Assembly (NCBI GenBank): GCA_016716365.1
Contig: JADJWM010000020.1
Span: forward strand, 1 to 21,829
DNA: 21,829 nucleotides
Reading direction: 5' to 3'
Source: Chloracidobacterium sp.
Lineage (GTDB): Bacteria > Acidobacteriota > Blastocatellia > Pyrinomonadales > Pyrinomonadaceae
A program made the position numbers and the translations under genes. Of this stretch, positions 9,067-18,017 are shown piece by piece. Position 1 is the stretch's first letter; every line of letters begins with the position of its first letter. The notes under the pieces were generated by a model that saw nothing but the letters and a program-made list of their open reading frames with translations, was not told where the DNA came from and ran no database searches.

Positions 9067-10566
9067 TCATTTTCCCAAGAGCCCGGCGATCATCCGCTCC
9101 TCGGCCGCCGAGGCATCGGGTTTGCGGCTCACTTTCAAACTACCGTCGGCGATCTCAGCCCTAAGGCCAACACTATTCAGACAGCGGTCGATCGGAACCG
9201 GCTTTGCGCCGTAAATGTGATCGCCAAAGAACGTGTTCAGGTCAGACTTTGAGAGGGAACTCATTGCCGTCTTCAGGTCGTCGGTAACGTAGGTGCGGTC
9301 CGATCCCGAATACCTTGAATAGAAGGACCTCATCAGGTCGTCCAGACTGCGTTCATTCGCAGAAGCCCGCCGGATCTCCGTGTCGATGCACAGGCCCGCG
9401 AACATTCCGCCGCCGTAGATCAGGCCCCAGTGCTTGTGTTTTTCGTCCCCGCCGGCAACATCACGCATCGAGGCTTTCGCGTACGACTCGTCGGTCGAAT
9501 AACGCTTGTAGAACAGCCCGTCGAGAACGCCGAACAATTCGGCCTCGCTGATGGCGCCGATCCGATACAAAGCCTTCATCGCGTAGATGTTCGTAAACCC
9601 TTCCTTGAACCACTCGTCCTCCGTGGTCTTCGGGCGGATCGATTTGCCGTTCCAGAGATGGAAGAACTCGTGGGCAAAAATGAACCGGGCGAAAAGATCG
9701 GACATCGGGTCGTTTTTGGAGCCGACGATAATGCAGATGTTGTTGCCGATCACCTCGCCGTCGGTCTGCTCGCCGGGGCTGACGATCACAACGCTGCGCG
9801 AGAACGGGTTGGACGGCGGAGGGTTCGGAACGCCGCCCATCAACTTGATGTAATAGTCCATTACGCCGTTCGCGAGCGAGCGGTACCTTTCTTCTTCGGC
9901 AAACAATTCCTCGCTTCCGATGGCGAACACAAGCTCAAAGCCGTCGCGGGCGATGACGAATTCTTTGTGCGTGCCGGCGAAGATCATCGATCCCGTCAAG
10001 TCGGCAGCATCCCGGGCCGTGAACGAATTACGGCCGCCTTTTTCGGCTGGCCATGGCGTTGTGACGTTCCATCCCCTGGGCAGGTCGAAGGTCACCGAGG
10101 CCTTCCCCGATCTCGGCCCGTTCGTAATGAAATACGAGCGTCCGCTTGCGTAAACGCCCCAATCCCGAACGAAAGAAACGCTGTCGATCCCGGCCGCCCA
10201 CTTGTGTTTGTCGTGATCGAGAAGCACGTTGTAATTCAGCCGGACCTTCTCGCCCGGCTTAACTGCGATCCGCCATTTCGCATCGCCAAGATCTTTGACA
10301 TCGAGAGGCGTGCCGTTAGCGCCGTACGCGCGAAGATCGCGTACGAATTCGGCCCAGCGGCCGCGAAACTGGTCGGCGCCGTATTCGCTCATCTCGAAAA
10401 TATCGCTTGCGGCGGTCAGGTCGGCCTCGATCTTCATCAGCCGGGTATTTGCCGGTTCAAACGCGATCTTGTAGGCATTGGGCCCGGCGGTCTGGGCGTT
10501 CAAATGGCCATAAGAAATGGCCATCAACGAGAAAAGGAGCGTCAGCTTCGCTGGTTTCTTGATCAT
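9067..10566 (-). CDS. M61-family metallopeptidase, probably exported
   Basis: A 499-residue protein with an N-terminal signal peptide (LLFSLMAISYGHLNAQ, likely cut after residue 24-25) and the M61 glycyl-aminopeptidase layout. The N-terminal beta domain (about 30-220) is followed by the catalytic domain with HEFFH at 299-303 in the family context AHEFFHLWNGKSIRP, and WFKEGFTN (Glu322), which supplies the third zinc ligand. The helical region with YGGGMFAGLCIDTEIR near 385-400 is also typical. Many M61 proteins have a PDZ domain near the C-terminus; I do not see one, so this is a shorter form. It would act outside the cytoplasm on peptide N-termini. It is a single gene, divergent from the FAD oxidase with a 135-bp gap. 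Confidence 0.93.
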   Translation of the reverse strand: MIKKPAKLTLLFSLMAISYGHLNAQTAGPNAYKIAFEPANTRLMKIEADLTAASDIFEMSEYGADQFRGRWAEFVRDLRAYGANGTPLDVKDLGDAKWRIAVKPGEKVRLNYNVLLDHDKHKWAAGIDSVSFVRDWGVYASGRSYFITNGPRSGKASVTFDLPRGWNVTTPWPAEKGGRNSFTARDAADLTGSMIFAGTHKEFVIARDGFELVFAIGSEELFAEEERYRSLANGVMDYYIKLMGGVPNPPPSNPFSRSVVIVSPGEQTDGEVIGNNICIIVGSKNDPMSDLFARFIFAHEFFHLWNGKSIRPKTTEDEWFKEGFTNIYAMKALYRIGAISEAELFGVLDGLFYKRYSTDESYAKASMRDVAGGDEKHKHWGLIYGGGMFAGLCIDTEIRRASANERSLDDLMRSFYSRYSGSDRTYVTDDLKTAMSSLSKSDLNTFFGDHIYGAKPVPIDRCLNSVGLRAEIADGSLKVSRKPDASAAEERMIAGLLGK

Positions 10567-10701
10567 ATCTTCGGTGAACGAACGACTTTCAATAGCAGGA
10601 AGTTCCAGGAAATCGGAAATTCGCTAGAACCGTTTATTGGCTCATTATGAAGTAGTAGGCGGATTCGATAGAATCTGATTTTCACCTTAATTCTTTCGGC
10701 C

Positions 10702-12193
10702 ATGCAGGTAAAGACCCAGCCAGACGACATCCTCAATTATTTGACCGACGCCAGCAATATGCCGGGTGGACACGCCGAACGGCTGTTGGTACCGGAGACG
10801 GCGGACGAAGTTGCCGCGATACTGCGTGACGCGAATGAAGCAGGGATCCCGGTGACGGTCTCGGGCGCTCGGACAGGGACGGTCGGCGGAGCGGTGCCGT
10901 TTGGTGGATGGGTGATCTCGCTGGAGCGTCTAAACGCCATCAAGTCAATAGATAAGGAAGGTCGGCGTGCGGTGGTCGAACCGGGCGTCGTCCTGGCCGA
11001 CTTTGCGAAAGCGGTCGAGGCCGATGGGCTGTTCTACCCGCCGGACCCGACGGAGTGGAGCTGCCAGATCGGCGGGACCGTAGCGACCAATGCCTCCGGC
11101 GCCAGAAGCTTTAAGTACGGAGCGACGCGCGAATACATTGTTGGGTTGACGGTCGTGCTGGCGGATGGCGATGTTCTGAAAATTCGACGCGGCGAGGTGT
11201 TTTCAGGCGGCGACGGCCGCATCGAATTATCGACAGCTTCCGGACGAAAGATCGAGGCGAATCTGCCCACATACGCCCGCCCGAATGTGCGGAAGAATGT
11301 GAGCGGATATTTCAACGAACGGCCGATGGACGCGATCGACCTGTTCATCGGTAGCGAGGGCACGCTCGGCGTGATAGTCGAGATCGAATTGGGGCTGATG
11401 GCGAAACCTGAAGGCTTTTTTAGCGGGATCGTGTTCTTTGAACGGCACGAGGACCTGCTTGCGTTTGTCGATGAACTCAGGAGTCTCTTTCGCTTTCGCT
11501 GAAAGTGCGGACAGGAGTGTCCGCTTCTCCATTGATGCGTCGTTGATCGAATATTTCGACGGCCGGGCGTTGAGTTTTATACACGAAAAATTTCCCGAAA
11601 CGCCGAACGGGATGGCAGGAGCGGTCTTTTTCGAGCAGGAGACGACGGCTGAAAACGAGGATCGTTTGATGGAAGAGTGGAACGCTCTTCTCGAAAAGCA
11701 CAACGCCGATCTCGAACGTTCATGGTTCACAACGACCGAGCAGGACCGCGAAAAGATGCGTAGCTTTAGGCACGCGTTGCCGGTCGCGGTGAACGAGCGG
11801 GTTGTCCGGAACAAGCAGAAAAAGATCGGGACGGACATGGCGGTGCCCGACGAGAATTTTCCGGGATCCCTGGATTTTCAGAAGAAGATGCTCGACGCAA
11901 GCGGCATCGACTATGTCATCTTCGGGCATATCGGGGACTGCCATCTGCACGCGAACCTTCTGCCGAAGGATGATGCGGAGGCCGAAAAAGCGAGGCATAT
12001 CTACGGCCGTTTTGTCGCGCAATCGATCATGCTCGGCGGCTGTATCTCGGCCGAACACGGCATCGGCAAGCTGAAGTCGAAATATCTTTACGTTATGATG
12101 GGAGAACGCTACCTGAACGAGATGGCCGACCTGAAGCGGGCGTTTGACCCGAAGAATATTCTCGGGAGAGGGAATATGTTTGGTTCGGAGTAG
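10702..12193 (+). CDS. GlcD-like FAD-linked oxidase (one frameshift)
   Basis: A flavin-dependent 2-hydroxyacid dehydrogenase of the glycolate oxidase GlcD / D-lactate dehydrogenase family, about 496 residues after repair. The N-terminal PCMH FAD-binding domain has VVEPGVVLADFAKAV, QIGGTVATNASGARSFKYG and IGSEGTLGVIVEIEL. The C-terminal domain has GHIGDCHLHANLLPKD and GGCISAEHGIGKLKSKYL. The first frame ends at 11502 and the second, already open upstream, carries the rest. Removing one T from the TTT at about 11489-11492 joins them as ELRSLFAFAESADR, and the total length then divides by three. It most likely reflects a homopolymer miscall. It heads a plus-strand series; no GlcE/GlcF partner is nearby. 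The physiological substrate is unknown. Confidence 0.88.
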
Positions 12194-12206
12194 GGACAAT
12201 AGCCGG

Positions 12207-12220
12207 CCGCCTGAAGGCGG
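12207..12220. repeat. CCGCC-TGAA-GGCGG mini-hairpin
   Basis: A 5-bp GC-only stem with a TGAA loop lies between the oxidase stop and the HAD start, followed by GACTC. It is too short and has no T-run, so it is not a good terminator. It resembles the GC-rich palindromes dispersed in genomes that carry RAYT transposases. Confidence 0.4.
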
Positions 12221-12233
12221 GACTCATAACTTT

Positions 12234-12933
12234 ATGATCAAAGCGATCTTGATGGATTTTAACGGCGTGGTGATCGATGACGAGCCGATCCAACTGGCGA
12301 TCTATCGTTCGATGTTCGCGGACGAAGGGGTCGAGGTTTCGGACGAGGCGTATTATTCGCGGCTCGGGATGGACGACAAGACGTTCGCGGCTTCGGTGCT
12401 TGAAGAGGCGGGCAAACCGGCGGACATTGATCGGGTGCTTGAGTTGACCGCATCGAAGACCCGAAAATGGCGCGAGTCGATCGAAAGCGCGGTGCCGCTT
12501 TTCCCGGACGTCGAGAACTTCATACGAAAGATGTCGGTCGAATTTGCGCTTGGGCTCGTAAGCATGTCGAAGCGGGAAGAGATTGACTTCGTCTTGGAAA
12601 AGACGGGCCTCACCGAATGCTTTTCCGCGATCGTTAGTGCCGAGGATGTGCTGAAAGTGCAAACCCGATCAGGAGTGCTATCGCCGCGGTTTCGAACTGT
12701 CGACCTCTACCGAATCTCGCGGGGCCATTTACCGATGACGCACGATGAATGTCTGGTGATCAGGATTCGCCGCCGGGTGTTGTCGCCGGCCGTCGTGCCG
12801 ACCTGAAAGTGCTCGGGGTCGCCAACACGGTCCCGGAGGGTAAGCTTCGCGAGGCGGGGGCCGAATGGGTCGCCAGGCGCCTTGACGACTGGTTCCCGGA
12901 TTCCATCAGGCAGGCCTTTTCCGCAAGGTTTAG
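12234..12933 (+). CDS. HAD-family hydrolase, beta-PGM type (several frameshifts)
   Basis: A haloacid dehalogenase-superfamily phosphatase or phosphomutase, about 233 residues after joining frames. The start is the ATG at 12234 (MIKAILMDFNGVVIDDEP); the open frame reaches further up, but only through the oxidase tail and the mini-hairpin. Motif I reads DFNGV, with Asn where the second Asp of DxD is usual. The alpha-helical cap follows, then LGLVSMSKREE (motif II Ser). The frame breaks near 12655, 12730 and 12765: the expected KGKPDQECYRRGFELS and LVIEDSPPGVVAGRRAD continue in other frames, the second being motif IV (Asp-Ser-Pro). The stop is likely TAG at 12931 after one more indel. Substrate cannot be told. 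Confidence 0.8.
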
Positions 12934-13022
12934 GCCTACTTCAGATAGCTTTTTGGTGAATTTTCCGATCGTGCGCAATGCGCGGTGTTCCCCTTGTTTT
13001 CAAGCACCTCAGATCTTTACTA

Positions 13023-14540
13023 ATGCAAAATACAGAACATTTCATTTTAAGGGAGGATGCCGAAAACGACCTCCTGGCATGCGCGGCCTATGTGGCCGAA
13101 TCGATCCAGAGCAACGAAGGGCGGGCCGAGGCGATGGCGGCGGTCGTGCCGGCCCTTTTTGGGGAAAAGGCAACGTCGATCTTGTGGCCGAGCTTGCGAA
13201 CACGCTTGACGACCCGTATGCCCGAGACCGGCTGCTTTAACGATCGCCGAACAGTGCCGCCACGGACGACGAGAAATATGCCCTTCAGCTGGTCGAAGCG
13301 ATGGACGAACCGGCGATGCAGGCCCAGGCTTTGGAGAAGATCGGCACGCGGCTTGCCGACCTCGGTAAGACCGACGAGGCACGATCGGTGTCCGACTCGC
13401 TGGACCACCGCGATCGCGTGCTCGCCGGCATCGCAGTCCGGCACCATCAGGACGGTTTGGAGGAGGCGGCGGCCGAGGCATTGGCAGAGATCACGTTCCC
13501 ATCGGCCGCGGTGCATGCTTTGTTGACGATCGCCGCCGCCTCGATAGAAAGGGTGATATGACGTCTGCGGTGAAAGCTCTGGACGAAGCAGCCGCCGAAG
13601 CCGGAACAGATCGAGCACGAGGAGGAGCGGATCAGGGCGTTGATCGATGTCGGGAATTCCTTTCTCGGCAGCGGAACGGAACGACCGCGCTATCGAAACT
13701 CCTGGACAAGGCCCGCGAATATGCCGAGAGGCTCGACAACGTCCACCGCGACGGCTTTCTCGGCCAGACCTCGGTCGGCTTGCTCCGGGCGGGAAGCATC
13801 GAGCTTGCGGACCGGATGCACTCTCGACGCCGTGGGCGACAAGACCGAAATGTCATCGGCCCTGCTCGGGTTTTCGCGCGAATACCGGAGCAAGGATGAC
13901 CGCGGAGAGGCGATGGATGCGCTCGAGGAGGCAAATGCGATCCTTCGATCTCAGGCCGACAAGGAAACTCGCGACAGCCGGGCCCGATTCGCCCTCATGG
14001 GAAGCATCGCGGTCCAGTTCGCCGGTTTCGAGCAGGGCGAACGGGCTATTGACCTGGCGTCGGATATCGAGGACGAGGGCCGGTCAATGACCGCCCTTGC
14101 GCAGATCGCGAACATTCTGACCTTTCAGAGGAACGAGGAACTGGCAAGGACCGCTCTGGCCGCCATCCCGGAAGATGCAGAGCGTGCCATTGCCCTTATT
14201 CACATGAGCGATACGCTTGCCTCGGCGGGCGAAACGGAGAGAGCGGTCGGCTTGCTTGAAGAGGCATTCGCATTGGCAGAAGAAGTGCCGCAGCTCGCGT
14301 CTCGTGCATCGGCCTATGCCGAGACCGCCCGCCGTTTCGCTCAACGGACGCGGGGAAAGGTCGAATGATGCGTTTGAAAAAAGCCTGGAGGTCATCGCGG
14401 CCATCAAGGACGAGAGCACGAAAGTCGCCGCCCTGGCCGAGCTATCCGGCGTCGCTGCAGAACTCGAAAGATCGGAGACCGACGGGGACCGCGAGTGGTT
14501 GAAAAAGATCGTGATGCAGACGCTGCAGCAGAGTTTCTAA
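13023..14540 (+). CDS. TPR/HEAT-like helical solenoid protein (many frameshifts)
   Basis: A protein of about 505 residues in at least five frame fragments. The start is the ATG at 13023 (MQNTEHFILREDAENDLL). Joined fragments give a continuous series of 35-40-residue helical hairpins: LANTLDDPYARDRLLT, YALQLVEAMDEPAMQAQALE, KIGTRLADLGKTDEARSVSD, TSAVKALDEAAAEAEQIEHE, RAIDLASDIEDEGRSMTALA, RAVGLLEEAFALAEEVPQLA and FEKSLEVIAAIKDESTKVAA. The regular G-x-x-x-x-A pattern is TPR-like. There is no signal peptide or catalytic motif; a scaffolding role is only a guess from the fold. Break points are near 13155, 13236, 13260, 13553, 13605, 13675 and 14345. It lies about 90 bases after the HAD gene. I do not recognise a named family. 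Confidence 0.75.
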
Positions 14541-14631
14541 GGCGAGAGGGTCGCAAGCAAAGCTTCGCGAATCGACGCAGTTCATCGCGTTCGCAGCAGC
14601 GCGGCGTGTTCAGGCCGATCTTCAAGCTAAC

Positions 14632-14638
14632 AGGAGGG
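14632..14638 (+). promoter_or_regulatory. Strong Shine-Dalgarno site of the VOC gene
   Basis: AGGAGGG lies 5 bases before the ATG at 14644. It decides that start, although the frame from this ATG hits a stop after seven codons because one A seems to be missing from the AAA at 14649-14651. Confidence 0.75.
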
Positions 14639-14643
14639 AGAAG

Positions 14644-14982
14644 ATGATAAACGTGCGCATATCGTGATCTATTCGACGGACGCGGCCGCCGACCGGGCAT
14701 TCCTGCGCGATGTTCTCCGAATTCCCGAGTGTGGATGCCGGCGACGGCTGGCTGATCTTCGGCCTGCCGGCTTCTGAAGCGGCCGTTCACCCGCACAACG
14801 AGAACGACCGTCACGAGCTTTACCTGATGTGCGACGACGTCAACGCTTTTGTCGAGAAGATGAGAGAGAAGGGCGTTACCTGCACCGACGCGGCCGACCA
14901 GCGCTGGGGCATCCTGACCGCCGTTACCCTGCCGGGCGGCGGCGAACTCGGGGTCTATCAGCCGCGACACGAAAGGCCCTAA
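14644..14982 (+). CDS. VOC/glyoxalase-family protein (two compensating frameshifts)
   Basis: A vicinal-oxygen-chelate-fold protein of 112 residues. Read with one extra A at 14649-14651 and one C fewer in the CCC near 14727, it gives MIKRAHIVIYSTDAAADRAF, then LRDVLRIPSVDAGDGWLIFG and LPASEAAVHPHNENDRHELY. The last part carries the VOC-type His/Glu pattern and the C-terminus ends GGELGVYQPRHERP. The two errors cancel, so the total length divides by three, and both sit in homopolymers. Some VOC proteins are lyases, dioxygenases or binding proteins; this short single-domain form cannot be assigned further. The stop is 3 bases before the PhyH start, so the two are probably translated together. 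Confidence 0.85.
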
Positions 14983-14985
14983 TAG

Positions 14986-15639
14986 ATGTTCAGCGAGAGC
15001 GGATTTGAGATCTTTGAAGACGTGCTGACGGAGGCTGAATGCGATTCATTCATCGAACAACTCTGTAAGGACGAATGCTGTGCCGGCCGACGTCATCTGA
15101 TGAACGATCGCCGGGTGAACGAGTTGGCTCGTGATGCCCGGTTGAATTCGATCATTGGGCGAATCAATGGTGAGCCATTGATACCATTCAAAGCGACCCT
15201 CTTTCAAAAGACCGGAAAAGCGAATTGGTTGGTGTCGTGGCATCAGGATACTGCGTTGCCGGTTCAGTCAGCACCTGACACCGAGGGATGGGGGCCGGCG
15301 ACCGAGAAAGAGGGAATCAAATTCGTTCACGCGCCGACTGCTGCACTTTGCGAAAGTAATTGCCCTTCGGATGCCTTGACGCTTCGACCGAGTTGAACGG
15401 GCCGCTTAGGGTTATTCCCGGTTCGCATCAAAAGCGGATCAGCGATGATGCCGAGTTCCCTGCGTTGGACACAGCGGAGGTCGGTCGAATCACGTCGCCA
15501 AGGGCGGGGTGCTGGCAATGAGCCCGCTGCTGATCCACGCATCCTCGAAGTCGAAAAGTGGCGCAGAGGCGGGTGATCCACATTGAATACGCTCCCGATC
15601 TCCGAGATCGCCGCCGGGATCGAAAGCTCGCATTTGTAG
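14986..15639 (+). CDS. Phytanoyl-CoA dioxygenase-family protein (frameshifted)
   Basis: A non-haem iron, 2-oxoglutarate-dependent oxygenase of the PhyH type, about 217 residues after joining. The first 120 residues are in one frame (MFSESGFEIFEDVLTEAECD) and include the iron-ligand pair WHQD (His86, Asp88). The frame is lost near 15345, where an extra T in CTTTGCG and a missing base near 15375 interrupt ALAKVIALRM..LDASTELN. The rest continues as GPLRVIPGSHQKRIS, then MSPLLIHASSKS with the distal iron His, and VIHIEYAP, ending at TAG 15637-15639. The product hydroxylates an unknown small molecule. It is the last gene of the plus-strand series and meets parE tail to tail. Confidence 0.82.
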
Positions 15640-15960
15640 GCGACGTCCGTCGGGGATAACTAAGCGGTCGAGGTCGAAGATACTGTCGATATCGCGGCTT
15701 GCGTGAAGGATCAAAGGAAGTCTCAAAGTTCCTCCCGTTCAGGAAATAGAAGATGTTGTAACGTTTGTGCGGGGAACATTCATATCGTCGTAAGATCGTC
15801 GCGAACAACGCCATTACCAGGTTGGAAGCAAAGAAGATCGAATTTGTTGGTCCGAATGCGGATGAGCTTTCTCAGCGACAGATTCGCTCTGTTCGGCAAG
15901 GTAGTTCTATATTTCATCAAGGTCGCTCAATGCTGACGGTGCGTTCGTCAACTTTTTCAT
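15640..15960 (-). CDS. RelE/ParE-type toxin (broken frame)
   Basis: The toxin half of a ParDE-like toxin-antitoxin pair, read by joining minus-strand frames. From the ATG at 15960 the text reads MKKLTNAPSALSDLDEI, a TAG where Trp (TGG) is expected, then NYLAEQSESVAEK, and in the next frame KLIRIRTNKFDLLCFQPGNG with VVRDDLTT. It continues in a third frame as YNIFYFLNGRNFE, and ends LILHASRDIDSIFDLDRL. The order SDLDEIWxYxA / GxxRDDL / YxIFY / LHASRDID is characteristic of ParE/RelE-superfamily toxins, which inhibit gyrase or cleave mRNA. About 100 residues fits the family. The TAG and the shifts may be sequence errors. The end is approximate; it abuts the PhyH gene on the other strand. Confidence 0.72.
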
Positions 15961-16230
15961 AGCCCGTCTATTTAGCTTTTCTGTTTGCCCCGCCTGATCG
16001 GCATCGTCAATAAAACCTCCTGTTGACGGATAAACAACACGCTTTTCCGTTCAGACCTCTACTACCCATGAGCACTTCCTGTCGAACCGTATCTCGCCGA
16101 ATTCTCCTTAGCTCATCGGCTAACAGCCAAACGGGCTTCACGGACCACGCTCCGATGCAGATTGTAGTCGCCCGGTCGAACTTTTTCATTAACCAGTGCT
16201 TCCAGTTCCGGTGTCAGCGATACGATGCAT
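15961..16230 (-). CDS. ParD-type antitoxin (broken frame)
   Basis: The antitoxin partner of the toxin gene just downstream. The ATG at 16230 is preceded by GGAGG eight bases away. After one indel in the first codons the frame reads VSLTPELEALVNEKVRPGDY and NLHRSVVREA. A second indel leads into LLADELRRIRRDTVRQEVLM, followed by GSRGLNGKACCLS. SLTPELEA/FVNEKV..G.Y...SEVVREALRLL is the ParD/CopG-like ribbon-helix-helix pattern: an N-terminal DNA-binding strand and helix pair, then a helical tail that wraps the toxin. Antitoxin before toxin with essentially no gap is the usual order, with autoregulation through the ribbon-helix-helix domain. The 3' end is approximate (within about 20 bases of the toxin ATG). 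Confidence 0.72.
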
Positions 16231-16238
16231 GAACCACG

Positions 16239-16245
16239 CCTCCAG
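16239..16245 (-). promoter_or_regulatory. Shine-Dalgarno site of the antitoxin gene
   Basis: CTGGAGG on the minus strand (16245-16239) ends 8 bases before the ATG at 16230. It fixes the antitoxin start in a stretch where the frame itself is unreliable. Confidence 0.6.
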
Positions 16246-16375
16246 GAAGAATCTAACCGGAATAACAGACATTGTCAATCTTTGATAATAACGTCGTAAC
16301 ATTAAAGTCCTCAAGGCCTTCACGCTTCCTGTTGAATCGGTCAAGCGGCACCATTTTCTCTGGTAATATTACCGG

Positions 16376-17060
16376 CGGTTGAGAATCGGCCGTTGTATTG
16401 CATCCTGGGCGAGCGCCCAGTAGGCATGCCGCAGTTGGTGAGCGAGGACCTCGCCGGGCCGGATTTCACGCAGGAAAACGGTGTTTGGAGCAGGCGGCCG
16501 TGGCCTTCGTGGTCGAAGTAAACATCATATCCATCGCATGGCAGGCCCGCAACTTTGTATGGGGGGAAAATCATACGGCTCGCCGGCCCGTTCCGCAGAT
16601 ATTAGGTGGTATTGCCATTTGTAGGGTTTCCATCGAGCAGGATGTTGAAGCCGGCATCTGTGGTTAACAGCCAGTGTTCGGCGGTAATTGCCGGATGACA
16701 AAACCCCGTTGAATGCTGTAAATTCCAGACCAGAAACCTTGCATGCGCTCTGCTGTGGTTTTCTTCGTCTCTCTTCTCCGATGGATGTTCATCGCATCTT
16801 CCATCAATGAGGTGTTATCTGACAGCGGAAAACTCTTTGCGTTTCGAACCGTGGTCAGGCGAATCCACACGTCGGCAATAATACTGCGGCCAGGTTCGGG
16901 GAAGACAAAGTGAAGATCGAAAGAAGGTGTTCCATGCCGCAGCTTCGGCATTCCCGTACTTGCTTCCAGAGCCTCGGCGATCGCCGGAGAATCGGGCTCG
17001 TATCCTGCCGAAAGCATACTTTTCCTAGCGGCTATCTCCACCCACTCTCTTGGCAAGGGG
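16376..17060 (-). other. Unresolved coding-like remnants, minus strand
   Basis: No open frame longer than about 130 codons exists, but neighbouring minus-strand frames join into protein-like text: REWVEIAARKSMLSAGYEPD, MPKLRHGTPSFDLHFVFPEP, then (after an indel near 16690) EHWLLTTDAGFNILLDGNPT, YDVYFDHEGHGRLLQTPF and FLREIRPGEVLAHQLRHAYW. The last ends at a TAA near 16375. This looks like a real soluble protein gene broken by the same kind of indels as its neighbours. I do not recognise the family. The TTDAGFN..LDGNP stretch recalls membrane glycosyltransferases, but no membrane helices accompany it, so I do not call it. Confidence 0.35.
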
Positions 17061-17948
17061 CTCGCATTACGGTTCCGTCATACTTGTCGTATTCGATGTA
17101 TCCCAGCTTACGACGGCCTCCCTCGAAACTTCATGATGCGTTCGCAAATTCTGGCATTTCAGGCGGAATGGGAGGTTCCTTTCTTAACGAAGTGGTGACC
17201 GGGAAGTATGCCGAAGTTGATGTGTTTGAACTTGACTCCTGTCTCGTTAAAAATTTGCAACATTGCGTCGAAGAGTTTTACGAGGCTGCGGAATAAACCT
17301 GCGGGTCCGGGTTTTGCGAGCCGACGTGCGGAGTGGATGCTGCATTTAAGTTCAGATGCTGGCGAGGTCTGCGTAAACTCGAAAGGCCCGAAACCCCTCG
17401 TCGGGCATCATACCGGGCTTTGAGGTAGCATCGCTGTTTGCAAACCGGAGTGCGTGCTGCTTTCGATCTCGGGAACCATTCGAAGACTTACATTCGCGGG
17501 TTTTCTAAACGAATCGCGGGTTTCTAAGCTCCCAGTAAGCTCGTAAAAGCAGGTCGACCTGGATCGCGTAGTCTGCGTTCGTGATGCAGCTAGTTCGAGT
17601 TCCCAAACCTCTTTGCTGTTGCCGTTGAAGTTGATGTTCGCCGGTGGAAGCCCGCTTTTGGACCTTCCACCAGTTCAATAACCGGAATTGACCTCGATAT
17701 CGCAGCCCGTCCTTTACCGCGCGAAGGATGCCCATCGTGGACATCACTTTTGGTAACGTAGCAAAGCTGAGCGGACAATCGATAACATCGTACCTTTTTC
17801 AGACGATGCGATGTTGTGACGGGTATAGCGATTCGCTGAATGCGAACAGCGGCGTGCCGTCCTTTCGCGTGCGGATTTAACGACATCGACGCCGTCGATG
17901 TGAAGCGGTTGTCATAACGGTAAGGAAATGTTCGATGCGCCAACTCGA
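17061..17948 (-). other. No assignable gene; scattered minus-strand coding-like pieces
   Basis: Short stretches such as KLFDAMLQIFNETGVKFKHI (about 17225-17285) and VMSTMGILRAVKDGLRYRG (about 17690-17745) suggest a minus-strand gene that may continue into the unresolved stretch below, but the frame changes so often that no family can be named. I see no RNA gene, terminator or clear promoter here. Confidence 0.25.
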
Positions 17949-17966
17949 CATAATTGACTGGAGGGC
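17949..17966 (+). repeat. Left inverted repeat of the RAYT unit
   Basis: CATAATTGACTGGAGGGC, the inverted partner of 18670-18687 (17 of 18 identical). It lies 51 bases past the transposase stop. GGGC-AAGCATC-GCCC just inside it could form a small stem. Confidence 0.75.
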
Positions 17967-18017
17967 AAGCATCGCCCAGCGCCATGCGCCCTTGGTCTGG
18001 AACGTCTTTAAAATCTA

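Noticed and set aside
9430..10650. 406-codon open frame antisense to the M61 peptidase
   Set aside because: It is a shadow of the M61 gene, whose signal peptide, HEFFH and Glu motifs are all in place.
11480..11502. Programmed ribosomal frameshift in the oxidase
   Set aside because: There is no classical slippery heptamer with a downstream stem, GlcD-type enzymes are not known to need one, and the same kind of homopolymer indel recurs through the following genes.
16405..16420. CTGGGCG-AG-CGCCCAG palindrome
   Set aside because: It falls inside a coding-like stretch (AYWALAQDA), has a two-base loop and no T-run, and is best explained by GC-rich codons.
17500..17990. NamZ/DUF1343 exo-muramidase beside the GH3 gene
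   Set aside because: Pieces such as KDGTPLF..SESLYPS and STMG can be aligned loosely with that family, but neither the catalytic segments nor the C-terminal part are recognisable, so the match may be wishful.
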